Positions 18,697-29,690 of a DNA stretch of 64,000 nt are shown in pieces (within the stretch, counting starts at the first letter, position 1; each line of letters begins with the position of its first letter). The notes under the pieces were generated by a model, which was not told the DNA's origin, ran no database searches, and worked only from the letters and a program-made list of their open reading frames with translations. Origin of the DNA: Streptomyces sp. RPT161 (GTDB lineage: Bacteria; Actinomycetota; Actinomycetes; Streptomycetales; Streptomycetaceae); contig NZ_JAPZVN010000002.1 in the NCBI RefSeq assembly GCF_027533845.1, positions 620,001-684,000 on the forward strand, given 5' to 3'. The position numbers and the translations under genes are program-made.

Positions 18697-19428
18697 GTGG
18701 CGAAACTCAATCAGATCATCGCAGTGGAGAAGGGCGTCAAGGCCGGCTCCCACCAGGACCTGGCGGCCGCTCAGCACGGGCTGACCAAGCCCGCACTGCT
18801 CGCCGGGATATCCCGCACCTACCAGCCGAAGGACGAAGAGGGCGAGCAACTGCCGCCCGAGTCCACCCGGGTGCAGGTCAAGGCCGAGGACGTACTGCGG
18901 GACACCGCGACCACGCTGACCCGGCTGTTCGACATCACCGCCACCAAAGACTGGGCCAACTGCGCGGCGCGCGCCGACATCACGGTCGACGGCCAGGTAC
19001 TGCTGCGCGAGGTGCCGGTGTCCTACCTGCTGTTCCTGGAGAAGCAGCTGGCAGAACTCGCCGTCTTCGTAAGGAAGTTGCCGGTGCTGGACGGCGCCGA
19101 GTCCTGGTCGCTCGACCCCTCCACCGACTGGTGGCGCACCGAGCCGGTGCGCACCGTGCGGACGAAGAAGGTGCCGCGCAACCACGTCAAGGCCGAGGCC
19201 ACGGACAAGCACCCCGCGCAGGTCGAGGTGTACTACGAGGACGTGCCGGTCGGCTACTGGACCACCGTGAAGTTCTCCGGTGCGCTTCCGGCGCGGCGGG
19301 TCAACGAACTGCTGACCCGGCTGGAGAAGTTGCAGCAGGCCGTGAAGTTCGCCCGCGAGGAGGCGAACGGCGCCGAGGTCACCGACCAGCGCGTCGGCGA
19401 CGCGGTATTCGGCTACCTCTTCGGGTAG
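18697..19428 (+). CDS. Conserved actinobacterial protein of unknown function (DUF7873-like)
   Basis: The 243-residue protein (GTG 18697) begins VAKLNQIIAVEKGVKAG and has strongly biased, highly structured sequence: GISRTYQPKDEEGEQLPPES, FDITATKDWANCAARADI, VPVSYLLFLEKQL, KKVPRNHVKAEATDKHPAQV and a C-terminal GDAVFGYLFG. From memory, close relatives occur widely in Streptomyces and are filed as DUF7873 or hypothetical; no catalytic motif is evident. It is soluble, with no signal or membrane segments. It is an orphan gene followed directly by a decayed region with tRNA-like halves. I cannot assign a function. Confidence 0.75.
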   Translation: MAKLNQIIAVEKGVKAGSHQDLAAAQHGLTKPALLAGISRTYQPKDEEGEQLPPESTRVQVKAEDVLRDTATTLTRLFDITATKDWANCAARADITVDGQVLLREVPVSYLLFLEKQLAELAVFVRKLPVLDGAESWSLDPSTDWWRTEPVRTVRTKKVPRNHVKAEATDKHPAQVEVYYEDVPVGYWTTVKFSGALPARRVNELLTRLEKLQQAVKFAREEANGAEVTDQRVGDAVFGYLFG

Positions 19429-19519
19429 CACCTCGTATACCGTGGTGAACTCCCCGACCGCCCATGGCGGTTGGGGTGCGCGAGGAGCGCAAGCTGAAGC
19501 TGAAGCTTGTCGTGACGGC

Positions 19520-19558
19520 GTGGCCCGGACTCTCAACCGGATCACGATCAATCTCAGA
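19520..19558 (+). pseudogene. Fragment resembling a small Streptomyces protein N-terminus (RTLNRITINL)
   Basis: Translation in one frame gives VARTLNRITINL, which I recall as the N-terminal motif of a family of about 80-residue streptomycete proteins with unknown function. The sequence diverges immediately after the motif into unrelated residues, so if the match is real only a remnant is left. The surrounding 19429-19600 interval shows no other coding sequence. Confidence 0.25.
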
Positions 19559-19615
19559 CTCTCGCTCCAGACTCAGCATTCGCCGCCGATCGCCGAACCG
19601 ACCGGGCCGGACCTG

Positions 19616-19653
19616 GTCGTCGGATGCCGGTTCAAGTCCGGCCCGCGCAGCCA
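19616..19653 (+). other. tRNA-like 3' half (anticodon-stem strand, T-arm, acceptor strand, CCA)
   Basis: The segment holds GTCGTCG (19616-19622), a perfect 5-bp T-stem GCCGG/CCGGC enclosing the loop TTCAAGT (19626-19642), then the 7-nt strand CCGCGCA, a discriminator G and encoded CCA (19651-19653). No matching 5' half lies upstream at the normal distance. Its missing partner strands are present immediately downstream at 19658-19689. Confidence 0.4.
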
Positions 19654-19657
19654 ACGA

Positions 19658-19689
19658 TGCGTGGTAGTTCAAAGGCAGAACACGACGAC
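19658..19689 (+). other. tRNA-like 5' half (acceptor strand, D-arm, anticodon-stem strand)
   Basis: TGCGTGG (19658-19664) can pair with CCGCGCA of the upstream half (six Watson-Crick pairs and one G.U). It is followed by TA, a perfect D-arm GTTC-AAAGGCA-GAAC (19667-19681), and CGACGAC (19683-19689), the exact complement of GTCGTCG at 19616-19622. No T-arm or CCA follows downstream. The rest of 19690-19809 shows nothing recognisable. Confidence 0.4.
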
Positions 19690-19809
19690 ATCAGACTGAT
19701 CCGTGCCCTCAACCGGTTCGGCGTGTCCAACACGGCGGCATTCCCAGGGCTCGGGGGCAGGCTACGCCCCCGAGTCCGCTCCCGCCCCGCCGGCCCGCCC
19801 GGCGGCCGT

Positions 19810-20353
19810 TCAGAACAGCGGTTCCGGCAGCACGCCCTCCAGCGCCAGCAGCGTCCGCTTGATCTCCAGGCCGCCGCCGAAGCCGCCGATCCCGCCGCCG
19901 CTCTCCACCACGCGGTGGCACGGCACGACCACCGGAAGCGGATTGGCGCCCATCGCCATGCCGACCGCCCGGGCGGCACCCGGCTCGCCCACCCGGTCGG
20001 CCAGCGTCTGGTAGCCGACCACCGTGCCGTACGGGACGCCCTCGGCGAGTTCGTGCAGCACCCGGCGGTTGAACCCGGTGCACAGCGACCAGTCCAGCGC
20101 CACGGCGAACTCCCGCAGCGCCCCCGAGAAGTAGCTGTCCAGCTCGCGTATCGCCTGGCCCAGATGCCCGGACCGGTCGCGGACCGGCTCGGTGCCGAAA
20201 CGGGCGGCGAGCCGGGCCACGGCGTCCCGCGCCGTGCGCTCCCCGGGCCCGGAAGACGACGTTGACCAGGCCGTCCGGCGTCGCGGCGAGCAGCAGCGGC
20301 CCGATCGGTGTGTCCTGTACGGACCAGCTCACGGTCCGGTTCGATTCCGTCAC
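19810..20353 (-). pseudogene. ogt: Methylated-DNA-[protein]-cysteine S-methyltransferase, apparent frameshift
   Basis: Ogt transfers methyl groups from O6-methylguanine to its own cysteine. The N-terminal part reads from GTG 20353 (VTESNRTVSWSVQDTPIGP to VNVVFRAR); the C-terminal part is in another frame (ERTARDAVARLAARFG to GVLPEPLF) and has the active site VVVPCHRVV and the DNA-binding helix GTVVGYQTLADR. The two join if one base is removed from the C-run near 20241-20244 (one extra base in 544). Together they make a normal 180-residue protein with all key residues. Either a recent inactivating frameshift or a sequencing error in a GC homopolymer explains it. It has a damage-type promoter and is divergent from uvrB. 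Confidence 0.8.
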
Positions 20354-20359
20354 GCGCCC

Positions 20360-20382
20360 AGCGTAGGACCGGGCACTGACAG
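20360..20382 (-). promoter_or_regulatory. Candidate PafBC-type (RecA-independent) damage promoter of ogt
   Basis: On the minus strand CTGTCAGTG (20382-20374), an 8-nt spacer and TACGCT (20365-20360) match TTGTCRGTG-N8-TANNNT at all but the first base. The -10 ends 6 nt before the GTG of ogt. Confidence 0.6.
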
Positions 20383-20450
20383 CCGGACCCCGCGTTGACT
20401 CCCGTCACTTCAGCCCCACCGGCATCAGAACGAGTGGCTTGGGCGGCCCA

Positions 20451-20473
20451 TTGTCAGTGGGGGGTCGTACGGT
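20451..20473 (+). promoter_or_regulatory. Candidate PafBC-type (RecA-independent) damage promoter of uvrB
   Basis: TTGTCAGTG (20451-20459), an 8-nt spacer and TACGGT (20468-20473) match the mycobacterial RecA-NDp consensus at every defined position. The -10 ends 6 nt before the ATG of uvrB, predicting a leaderless mRNA. Confidence 0.7.
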
Positions 20474-20479
20474 GAATCC

Positions 20480-22579
20480 ATGCGGCCCGTTTCTGAGATC
20501 GAACGCAAGGTGGCGCCCTTCGAGGTCGTCAGCCCCTACCAGCCCAGCGGGGACCAGCCAGCGGCCATCGCCGAGCTGGACCGGCGGATCCGCGCGGGTG
20601 AGAAGGATGTCGTGCTGCTCGGCGCCACCGGCACCGGCAAGTCGGCGACCACCGCGTGGATGATCGAGAAGCTCCAGCGGCCGACCCTGGTCATGGCGCC
20701 GAACAAGACGCTCGCCGCCCAGCTCGCCAACGAGTTCCGCGAGCTGCTGCCCAATAACGCGGTCGAGTACTTCGTCTCCTACTACGACTACTACCAGCCG
20801 GAGGCGTACGTCCCGCAGACGGACACCTACATCGAGAAGGACTCCTCGATCAACGAGGAGGTCGAGCGGCTGCGCCACTCCACCACGAACTCGCTGCTCA
20901 CCCGGCGCGACGTGGTGGTGGTCGCCTCCGTCTCCTGCATCTACGGCCTGGGCACCCCGCAGGAGTACGTGGACCGGATGGTGCCGCTGCGGGTCGGCGA
21001 GGAGATCGACCGCGACCAGCTGCTGCGCCGCTTCGTGGACATCCAGTACACGCGCAACGACATGGCGTTCACCCGGGGCACCTTCCGGGTGCGCGGCGAC
21101 ACCATCGAGATCTTCCCGGTCTACGAGCAACTCGCCGTGCGCGTCGAGATGTTCGGCGACGAGATCGAGGCGCTGTCCACCCTCCACCCGCTGACCGGCG
21201 AGGTCATCACCGACGACCAGGAGCTGTACGTCTTCCCCGCCACGCACTACGTGGCGGGGCCGGAGCGCATGGAACGGGCGATCGCCGGGATCGAGCAGGA
21301 GCTGGAAGGCACCCTCGCCACCATGGAGAAGCAGGGCAAGCTGCTGGAGGCCCAGCGGCTGCGGATGCGCACCACGTACGACATCGAGATGATGCGGCAG
21401 ATCGGCACCTGCTCCGGCATCGAGAACTACTCGCGGCACATCGACGGCCGTGAGCCCGGCTCCGCGCCCAACACCCTCCTCGACTACTTCCCCGAGGACT
21501 TCCTGCTGGTCATCGACGAGTCGCATGTCACCGTGCCGCAGATCGGCGCGATGTACGAGGGCGACGCGTCCCGCAAGCGCACCCTCATCGAGCACGGGTT
21601 CCGGTTGCCTTCCGCGCTGGACAACCGGCCGCTGAAGTGGGAGGAGTTCCTGGAGCGGATCGGGCAGACCGTCTATCTGTCCGCCACCCCGGGGCCGTAC
21701 GAGCTCTCCCGCTCCGAGGGCGTCGTGGAGCAGATCATCCGCCCCACCGGCCTGGTCGACCCCGAGGTCATCGTCAAGCCCACCGAGGGCCAGATCGACG
21801 ACCTCGTCCACGAGATCCGGGTGCGCGCGGAGAAGGACGAGCGCGTGCTGGTCACCACCCTCACCAAGAAGATGGCCGAGGACCTCACCGACTACATGCT
21901 GGAGCTCGGCATCCAGGTGCGGTACCTGCACAGCGACATCGACACGCTGCGCCGCGTCGAGCTGCTGCGCGAGCTGCGGGCGGGCGAGTTCGACGTACTG
22001 GTCGGCATCAACCTGCTCCGTGAGGGCCTGGACCTTCCCGAGGTCTCCCTGGTGGCGATCCTCGACGCGGACAAGGAGGGGTTCCTGCGTTCGGGCACGT
22101 CGCTGATCCAGACCATCGGCCGCGCGGCGCGCAATGTCTCCGGTCAGGTCCATATGTACGCGGACAAGATCACCCCGGGTATGGAGCGGGCGATCGAGGA
22201 GACAAACCGGCGCCGCGAGAAGCAGATGGCGTACAACAAGGAGAGGGGGATCGATCCGCAGCCGCTGCGCAAGAAGATCGCGGGCATCCTCGACTCGTTC
22301 GCCCGCGAGGACGCGGACACCGAGGAACTGCTGGGCTCCGGCCGGCAGCGGTCCCGCGGCAAGTCCCCGGTGCCGGGGCTGTCGGCGAAGGCGGGCGAGA
22401 AGCGCGCCGGGAAGAAGGCCCTGCCCGCCGAGGAACTCGCCGATCTCATCGGCGAGCTGACCGAGCAGATGCGCACCGCCGCGGCCGACCTGCAGTTCGA
22501 GGTGGCGGCCCGGCTCCGTGACGAGGTCGGCGAGCTGAAGAAGGAGCTGCGGCAGATGAGGGAGGCCGGAGTGGCCTGA
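20480..22579 (+). CDS. uvrB: Excinuclease ABC subunit UvrB
   Basis: UvrB verifies damage and loads UvrC in nucleotide excision repair. The 699-residue protein has the Walker [11 protein letters not shown] near residue 50, the beta-hairpin region [12 protein letters not shown] near 100, motif [13 protein letters not shown] near 345, [20 protein letters not shown] (motifs V/VI region) and a C-terminal UVR domain ([20 protein letters not shown]). Length is at the upper end for the family because of a Gly/Lys/Arg linker around residues 620-640. Start ATG 20480 has no Shine-Dalgarno and lies 6 nt after a -10 element. A partial duplication of the gene's 3' end follows the stop. Confidence 0.98.
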   Translation: MRPVSEIERKVAPFEVVSPYQPSGDQPAAIAELDRRIRAGEKDVVLLGATGTGKSATTAWMIEKLQRPTLVMAPNKTLAAQLANEFRELLPNNAVEYFVSYYDYYQPEAYVPQTDTYIEKDSSINEEVERLRHSTTNSLLTRRDVVVVASVSCIYGLGTPQEYVDRMVPLRVGEEIDRDQLLRRFVDIQYTRNDMAFTRGTFRVRGDTIEIFPVYEQLAVRVEMFGDEIEALSTLHPLTGEVITDDQELYVFPATHYVAGPERMERAIAGIEQELEGTLATMEKQGKLLEAQRLRMRTTYDIEMMRQIGTCSGIENYSRHIDGREPGSAPNTLLDYFPEDFLLVIDESHVTVPQIGAMYEGDASRKRTLIEHGFRLPSALDNRPLKWEEFLERIGQTVYLSATPGPYELSRSEGVVEQIIRPTGLVDPEVIVKPTEGQIDDLVHEIRVRAEKDERVLVTTLTKKMAEDLTDYMLELGIQVRYLHSDIDTLRRVELLRELRAGEFDVLVGINLLREGLDLPEVSLVAILDADKEGFLRSGTSLIQTIGRAARNVSGQVHMYADKITPGMERAIEETNRRREKQMAYNKERGIDPQPLRKKIAGILDSFAREDADTEELLGSGRQRSRGKSPVPGLSAKAGEKRAGKKALPAEELADLIGELTEQMRTAAADLQFEVAARLRDEVGELKKELRQMREAGVA

Positions 22580-22628
22580 CGGCCTCCCGATACGCCGGTC
22601 ATGTGGCCTGACGGGCTCCCGACACGCC
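22571..22628 (+). repeat. Tandem duplication of the uvrB 3' end (26-nt match, 32-bp period)
   Basis: Bases 22571-22596, which include the last codons and stop of uvrB, recur at 22603-22628 with two mismatches. The second copy carries an orphan stop context (GTGGCCTGA) outside the gene. Confidence 0.75.
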
Positions 22629-22636
22629 ACATGACC
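22597..22636 (+). terminator. Hairpin downstream of uvrB
   Basis: The 11-bp perfect inverted repeat GGTCATGTGGC/GCCACATGACC (arms 22597-22607 and 22626-22636) encloses an 18-nt loop. One arm is made of the duplicated uvrB end, so the duplication helped build the hairpin. Confidence 0.6.
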
Positions 22637-22654
22637 TGCACATTTGGTCTTTGC

Positions 22655-22684
22655 TTTACCTGTACTTGGTGATTCCTGTACCGT
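22655..22684 (+). promoter_or_regulatory. Candidate promoter of the TerC gene
   Basis: TTTACC (22655-22660), 18-nt spacer, TACCGT (22679-22684). The -10 ends 7 nt before ATG 22692, consistent with a leaderless transcript. Confidence 0.45.
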
Positions 22685-22691
22685 TCCGGGG

Positions 22692-23651
22692 ATGGACGTC
22701 TCTCTCGCCCTGTGGGCCGCGACCATCCTCGGACTGTGCGCCCTGATCGCGGTCGACTTCTTCGTCGGCCGCAAACCCCACGACGTCTCGATCAAGGAAG
22801 CCGCGATCTGGACCGTCGTGTGGATCGTGCTCGCCGCCCTCTTCGGGCTCGGGCTGCTGGTCTTCAGGGGCGGACAGCCAGCCGGAGAGTTCTTCGCGGG
22901 CTTCATCACCGAGAAGTCACTCAGCGTCGACAACCTCTTCGTCTTCGTCCTGATCATGGCGAAGTTCGCCGTGCCCAGCAGGTACCAGCAACGCGTACTG
23001 CTCATCGGCGTACTGATCGCCCTGGTGCTGCGCGCCGCGTTCATCGCCGCGGGCGCCGCCGTCATCGCGAGCTTCTCCTGGGTCTTCTACATCTTCGGCG
23101 CCTTCCTCATCTGGACCGCGTGGAAGCTGATCCAGGAAGCCAGGGCCGACAAGCCCGACGAGGAGTACGAGGAGAACAAGCTCCTCAAGGCCGTCGAGAA
23201 GCGGGTGCCGTCCACCGACACCTACCACGGCACCAGACTCCTCGTCGTCCAGAACGGCAGACGGCTGATGACACCGATGCTCATCGTCGTCCTGGCGATC
23301 GGCAGCGCCGACATCCTGTTCGCCCTCGACTCCATCCCCGCCATCTTCGGCCTCACCCAGGACCCGTACATCGTCTTCACCGCCAACGCCTTCGCCCTGA
23401 TGGGACTGCGCCAGCTGTACTTCCTCATCGGCGGCCTGCTCAAGCGGCTGGTGCACCTGTCCTACGGGCTGTCCGTCATCCTCGGATTCATCGGCGTCAA
23501 GCTGGTGCTGCACGCCCTGCACGAGTCCGGTGTACCGGCACCCGAGATCTCCATCCCGATCTCGCTCGGCGTGATCGTCGCCGTCCTCGCCCTGACCACC
23601 GCCACCAGCCTGCTGGCCTCGAAGAGGAACGCCACCAGCGCCCATCCGTAG
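22692..23651 (+). CDS. TerC family integral membrane protein
   Basis: The 319-residue polytopic protein has about nine transmembrane helices and the TerC signatures: FFAGFITEKSLSVDNLFVF near residues 70-88, then ILFALDSIPAIFGLTQDPYI near 205-224, and NAFALMGLRQLYFLIGGLL. Members related to Alx/MeeF export Mn(II) or assist co-translational metallation of exported proteins; others confer tellurite resistance. Acidic residues in the conserved membrane segments (EKS, DNLF, DSIP) are intact. The ATG at 22692 was chosen over an in-frame upstream start because a -10 element lies just before it. It follows uvrB but has its own promoter. Confidence 0.92.
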   Translation: MDVSLALWAATILGLCALIAVDFFVGRKPHDVSIKEAAIWTVVWIVLAALFGLGLLVFRGGQPAGEFFAGFITEKSLSVDNLFVFVLIMAKFAVPSRYQQRVLLIGVLIALVLRAAFIAAGAAVIASFSWVFYIFGAFLIWTAWKLIQEARADKPDEEYEENKLLKAVEKRVPSTDTYHGTRLLVVQNGRRLMTPMLIVVLAIGSADILFALDSIPAIFGLTQDPYIVFTANAFALMGLRQLYFLIGGLLKRLVHLSYGLSVILGFIGVKLVLHALHESGVPAPEISIPISLGVIVAVLALTTATSLLASKRNATSAHP

Positions 23652-23742
23652 GGTCGCCTACGGCCCGGCGCCACCCAGCGTCTAACGTGGATGCGGCAAT
23701 CGAGCCGAATCAGGCATCCCAGAAGAGGGCAGGTGGGCGCCG

Positions 23743-24768
23743 GTGAGCACATTGGCGGTGGAGAGTCTGCCGGAACTGACGGTCTCCCGCTTCCTGAGCA
23801 CCTGGGAACTCGACCCGGCGGCGCTCGCGTTCGTCGTGCTGCTCGGCGCGCTGTACGCGGCCGCGCTGGTACGGCTGCGCGGCCGCGGCGAACACTGGCC
23901 ACCGGCCCGTACGCTCGCCTTCGCGGCCATGGGCCTCGGCATGATCGTCTTCGCCACGATGTCCGCCCTCATGGTGTACAGCAGGGTGCTGTTCTGGCCC
24001 GCCGCGGTGCAGAACATCGTGCTCGACCTGATCGCTCCGCTCGGCCTCGCCCTCGGCGACCCGCTGGCACTCGCCGGACGGGCACTGTCCGACCCGGCCC
24101 GACGGCGACTGGACGCCGTGATGGCCAGCAAGGTGGTGCGGCTGCTCACCTTCCCGTTCGTCAGCACGGTCCTGGTGCTCGCCTCCGAGCTGTCCATCTA
24201 CTTCACACCGTACTTCCAGACCGCGCTGCGCGACGACGGCGTACGCCAGCTGATGCACCTGCAACTGCTGCTCACCGGCTGCCTGTTCGTACTGCCGATG
24301 CTCACCCGGCAGGAGATGCTGCCCCGCTGGTGCACCCACCCGGTGCGGGCGGTGCTGGTGTTCCTTGACGGGCTGTTCGACTCGATCCCCGGCATCGTGG
24401 TCATGCTGAGCGGCACCCTGGTGGCCGGTCACTGGTACGCCGCCCACCCCCGCGACTGGGGCCCCACTCTGCAACGGGACCAGCAGATCGGCGGCGGGCT
24501 GATGCTCACCATCGCCGAACTGGTCGGACTGCCGTTCCTGATCGCCGTGTTCGCCGAGTGGTGGCGCGCCGAACGCGCGAAGACCGCGGAGCTGGACGCC
24601 CGCCTGGACCGCGAACTGGTCACCGTCCCGGCCGCGGTGGCCCCCACACCTGCCACCCCCGCGGCCGCCCCTGCGCCTGCGGCCGCCCCCGAGATGGTCC
24701 GCCCCTGGTGGGAAACCGAGGGCGGCGAGGTGGCCGAACGCGTCCGCCGCAACACGGGCCGCCGGTAG
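23743..24768 (+). CDS. CtaG-like cytochrome c oxidase assembly membrane protein
   Basis: The 341-residue protein starts at GTG 23743 and has about seven transmembrane helices in the caa3-type CtaG (DUF1404-related) arrangement: LGMIVFATMSALMVYSRVLF, QNIVLDLIAPLGLALGDPL, LSIYFTPYFQ, and LMHLQLLLTGCLFVLPML containing a conserved His. The last helix ELVGLPFLIAVFAEWW is followed by a cytoplasmic tail of about 70 residues rich in Ala/Pro. Family members act in copper insertion into the CuA/CuB centres of cytochrome oxidase. ctaA and ctaB, for the haem cofactor, are elsewhere in this window. Confidence 0.85.
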   Translation: MSTLAVESLPELTVSRFLSTWELDPAALAFVVLLGALYAAALVRLRGRGEHWPPARTLAFAAMGLGMIVFATMSALMVYSRVLFWPAAVQNIVLDLIAPLGLALGDPLALAGRALSDPARRRLDAVMASKVVRLLTFPFVSTVLVLASELSIYFTPYFQTALRDDGVRQLMHLQLLLTGCLFVLPMLTRQEMLPRWCTHPVRAVLVFLDGLFDSIPGIVVMLSGTLVAGHWYAAHPRDWGPTLQRDQQIGGGLMLTIAELVGLPFLIAVFAEWWRAERAKTAELDARLDRELVTVPAAVAPTPATPAAAPAPAAAPEMVRPWWETEGGEVAERVRRNTGRR

Positions 24769-24789
24769 GCTCGCGCCTGCCGACGGCCC
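24756..24789. terminator. Imperfect terminator hairpin between CtaG-like and hydrolase genes
   Basis: GGGCCG, CGG and AGGC segments pair with GCCT, CCG and CGGCCC around a TCGC loop, with two mismatched positions. It includes the CtaG-like stop codon and lies between convergent genes. Confidence 0.5.
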
Positions 24790-24814
24790 CTCTTCCAGCG
24801 GGGTTGGCAGCCCG

Positions 24815-25471
24815 CTACCAACCCCGCTCGCGCCACTCCGCGAGGTGCGGCCGCTCCGCGCCCAGGGTGGTGTCGGCGCCGTGGCCCGGATAGACCCAGG
24901 TCTCGTCGGGAAGCTCGCCGAACAGCTTCGCCTCGACGTCGTCGATCAGCCTGGCGAACGCCTGCGGATCGTCGTGGGTGTTGCCCACGCCACCTGGGAA
25001 CAGGCAGTCACCGGTGAAGACATGGGGGTGGCCATGCGGGTCGTCGTAGACCAGCGCGATGCTGCCCGGCGTGTGGCCCACCAGATGGCGCGCGGTGAGC
25101 CCGACCCGCCCCACCCGCACGGTGTCACCGTCCTCCACCAGCACATCGGTCGGAACCGGAATGCCTTCGGCGTCATAGCGCCCGGCGTACGTACGCGCCC
25201 CGGTCGCGTCCACGACCTCACGCAGCGCGCCCCAGTGGTCGCCGTGCCGGTGCGTGGTGACCACGGACGCGATGCCGCCGTCGCCGATCATGGACAGCAG
25301 GGTGTGCGGCTCGGCGGCGGCGTCGATCAGCAACTGCTCATCGGTCGCACGGCAGCGCAACAGATAGGCGTTGTTGTCCATCGGACCCACGGCGACCTTG
25401 GAGATTATGAGGTCGGTGAGCTCGTGCACGTCGGGCGGACCGCCGACCTTTACTGCTCCGGTGTATGACAT
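24815..25471 (-). CDS. Metallo-beta-lactamase-fold hydrolase (glyoxalase II-like)
   Basis: The 218-residue protein has the zinc motif THRHGDHWG (HxHxDH) near residue 73, HLVGHTPGSIALVYDD near 128, FTGDCLFPGGVGNT, and the terminal YPGHGADTTLGAE containing the last metal-binding His. This set is that of small glyoxalase II-like or persulfide-dioxygenase-like hydrolases. In mycothiol-producing bacteria such enzymes may act on mycothiol or other thiol esters, which fits the neighbour, a maleylpyruvate-isomerase-family protein only 4 bp upstream on the same strand. Substrate is not determined by the sequence. Confidence 0.87.
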   Translation of the reverse strand: MSYTGAVKVGGPPDVHELTDLIISKVAVGPMDNNAYLLRCRATDEQLLIDAAAEPHTLLSMIGDGGIASVVTTHRHGDHWGALREVVDATGARTYAGRYDAEGIPVPTDVLVEDGDTVRVGRVGLTARHLVGHTPGSIALVYDDPHGHPHVFTGDCLFPGGVGNTHDDPQAFARLIDDVEAKLFGELPDETWVYPGHGADTTLGAERPHLAEWRERGW

Positions 25472-25475
25472 GGCG

Positions 25476-26207
25476 TCACCCTAGCGGTGGGAGTGTGGGC
25501 AGGGGCACGTCGGGATCGCGGCTCAGCTCCTCTCCGCCGCCGCGACCGCTGACCCAGGCGAGCAGGGCGCGGGTGGTACCGCTGACGGTGAGGTCGGGGC
25601 TTTCGGCCGCGCCGATGTCCCAGGTCTCGCCGGTCTCGGTGTCATGTAGCCGGACCGCGGCGATCCCCTCACGACCAGAGAGCCGGTCGATGATCGAGGC
25701 GACCTCACGGGCGGCGAAGTCGTCTGGCAGGTCGACGCAGGAGCGGCCGATGCCGAGGTCCACATGGTGCAGATGGATCTCGGCGAGACGTTTCGCCGGA
25801 ATCTCGGCGGCCGGAAGGACCCCGCCGTGCCGGGTGCGGACCTGGGCCGCCCACGCCTGCGGCGGCATCGCCGCCACGGCCTGGTCGAACCGCTCGGCGC
25901 TCTGCCGCAGGTCGTCCAGCTGCTCGGGCAGCGGCCGCTTGGCGCCCTCCTCGATGTCCTTGTCCCGCGCCTCCTCGCTGGCGTACATCGGTGTCTCCTC
26001 GCCCGTTCGCGCCCAGGTCAGCAGATTGACCAGGGCGTCGGCGTTGCGGGCGAGATGGGCCAGCACATGGCCGCGGGACCAGCCGGGGAGCAGCGAGGGC
26101 TCGGCGACGGCTGACGGGTCGAGCGCCGAAACCGCCTCGATGAGCTGCTGCGTGGCTTCGCGCGTGGCGGCCGCATCGCTGACGGGATCAGGTCGTTGGA
26201 CGGTCAA
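25476..26207 (-). CDS. Maleylpyruvate isomerase family mycothiol-dependent enzyme
   Basis: The 243-residue protein begins at TTG 26207 behind GGAGG. The N-terminal half is a DinB-like four-helix bundle: LLPGWSRGHVLAHLARNADAL with the metal-site His, then MYASEEARDKDIEEG and IHLHHVDLGIG (second metal-ligand cluster). The C-terminal SCP2-like domain contains TWDIGAAESPDLTVSG. This two-domain layout is typical of the mycothiol-dependent maleylpyruvate isomerase family, whose members conjugate or isomerise using mycothiol. The actual substrate is unknown. It forms a two-gene operon with the downstream glyoxalase II-like hydrolase. Confidence 0.88.
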   Translation of the reverse strand: MTVQRPDPVSDAAATREATQQLIEAVSALDPSAVAEPSLLPGWSRGHVLAHLARNADALVNLLTWARTGEETPMYASEEARDKDIEEGAKRPLPEQLDDLRQSAERFDQAVAAMPPQAWAAQVRTRHGGVLPAAEIPAKRLAEIHLHHVDLGIGRSCVDLPDDFAAREVASIIDRLSGREGIAAVRLHDTETGETWDIGAAESPDLTVSGTTRALLAWVSGRGGGEELSRDPDVPLPTLPPLG

Positions 26208-26356
26208 GGAGGCCTCCCGCTCGTCGGCTCTGGCTCTGCGATCTTCGTCGCCCTCTGCCGATCTTCAACGTCCGATCCGCGCGGAACGATCCCGATCAGG
26301 TACGACGCTAGCGCGGCTCACTCGGTCGAGTGAACGTGGCACGAGGCGGCCGTAAT

Positions 26357-26372
26357 TCGAATGCGCGTGCTA
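26357..26372 (+). promoter_or_regulatory. Possible degenerate LexA (SOS) box upstream of uvrA
   Basis: TCGAATGCGCGTGCTA matches the actinobacterial SOS box TCGAAC-N4-GTTCGA at 9 of 12 defined positions and overlaps an AT-rich TATAAG that could serve as a -10. It is 123 bp before the GTG of uvrA. No PafBC-type motif is visible in 26208-26494. Confidence 0.3.
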
Positions 26373-26494
26373 TAAGCTCGATGGAAGCACGTAGATGACA
26401 GACTCGAAGAATTCGACAGGAAGAACGGAAGGCGCCCCGGCTACGCTGATCGGGGGGTGCTGCCCCTCCGTTTCTACGAAAGGTACGGACCGGC

Positions 26495-29569
<3,075 letters not shown>

Positions 29570-29602
29570 CCGGTAGCTCATATCGGCGGGGCGTAGGGTA
29601 CG

Positions 29603-29638
29603 ACTCGCTGACGCGGCGCGTTCCGCCCGTCAGCGAGT
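29603..29638 (+). terminator. Hairpin after uvrA
   Basis: The perfect 11-bp inverted repeat ACTCGCTGACG/CGTCAGCGAGT (29603-29613, 29628-29638) with a 14-nt loop lies 34 bp after the uvrA stop. Confidence 0.65.
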
Positions 29639-29690
29639 ACGTGCGCACACTGCCGCGCGCGTCCTGGTAACGAGCGCGGAGAGCTTCACC

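Noticed and set aside
20405-23065. 886-codon open frame antisense to uvrB and TerC
   Set aside because: It runs across two complete, recognisable genes and their intergenic region, with no signal or motif of its own.
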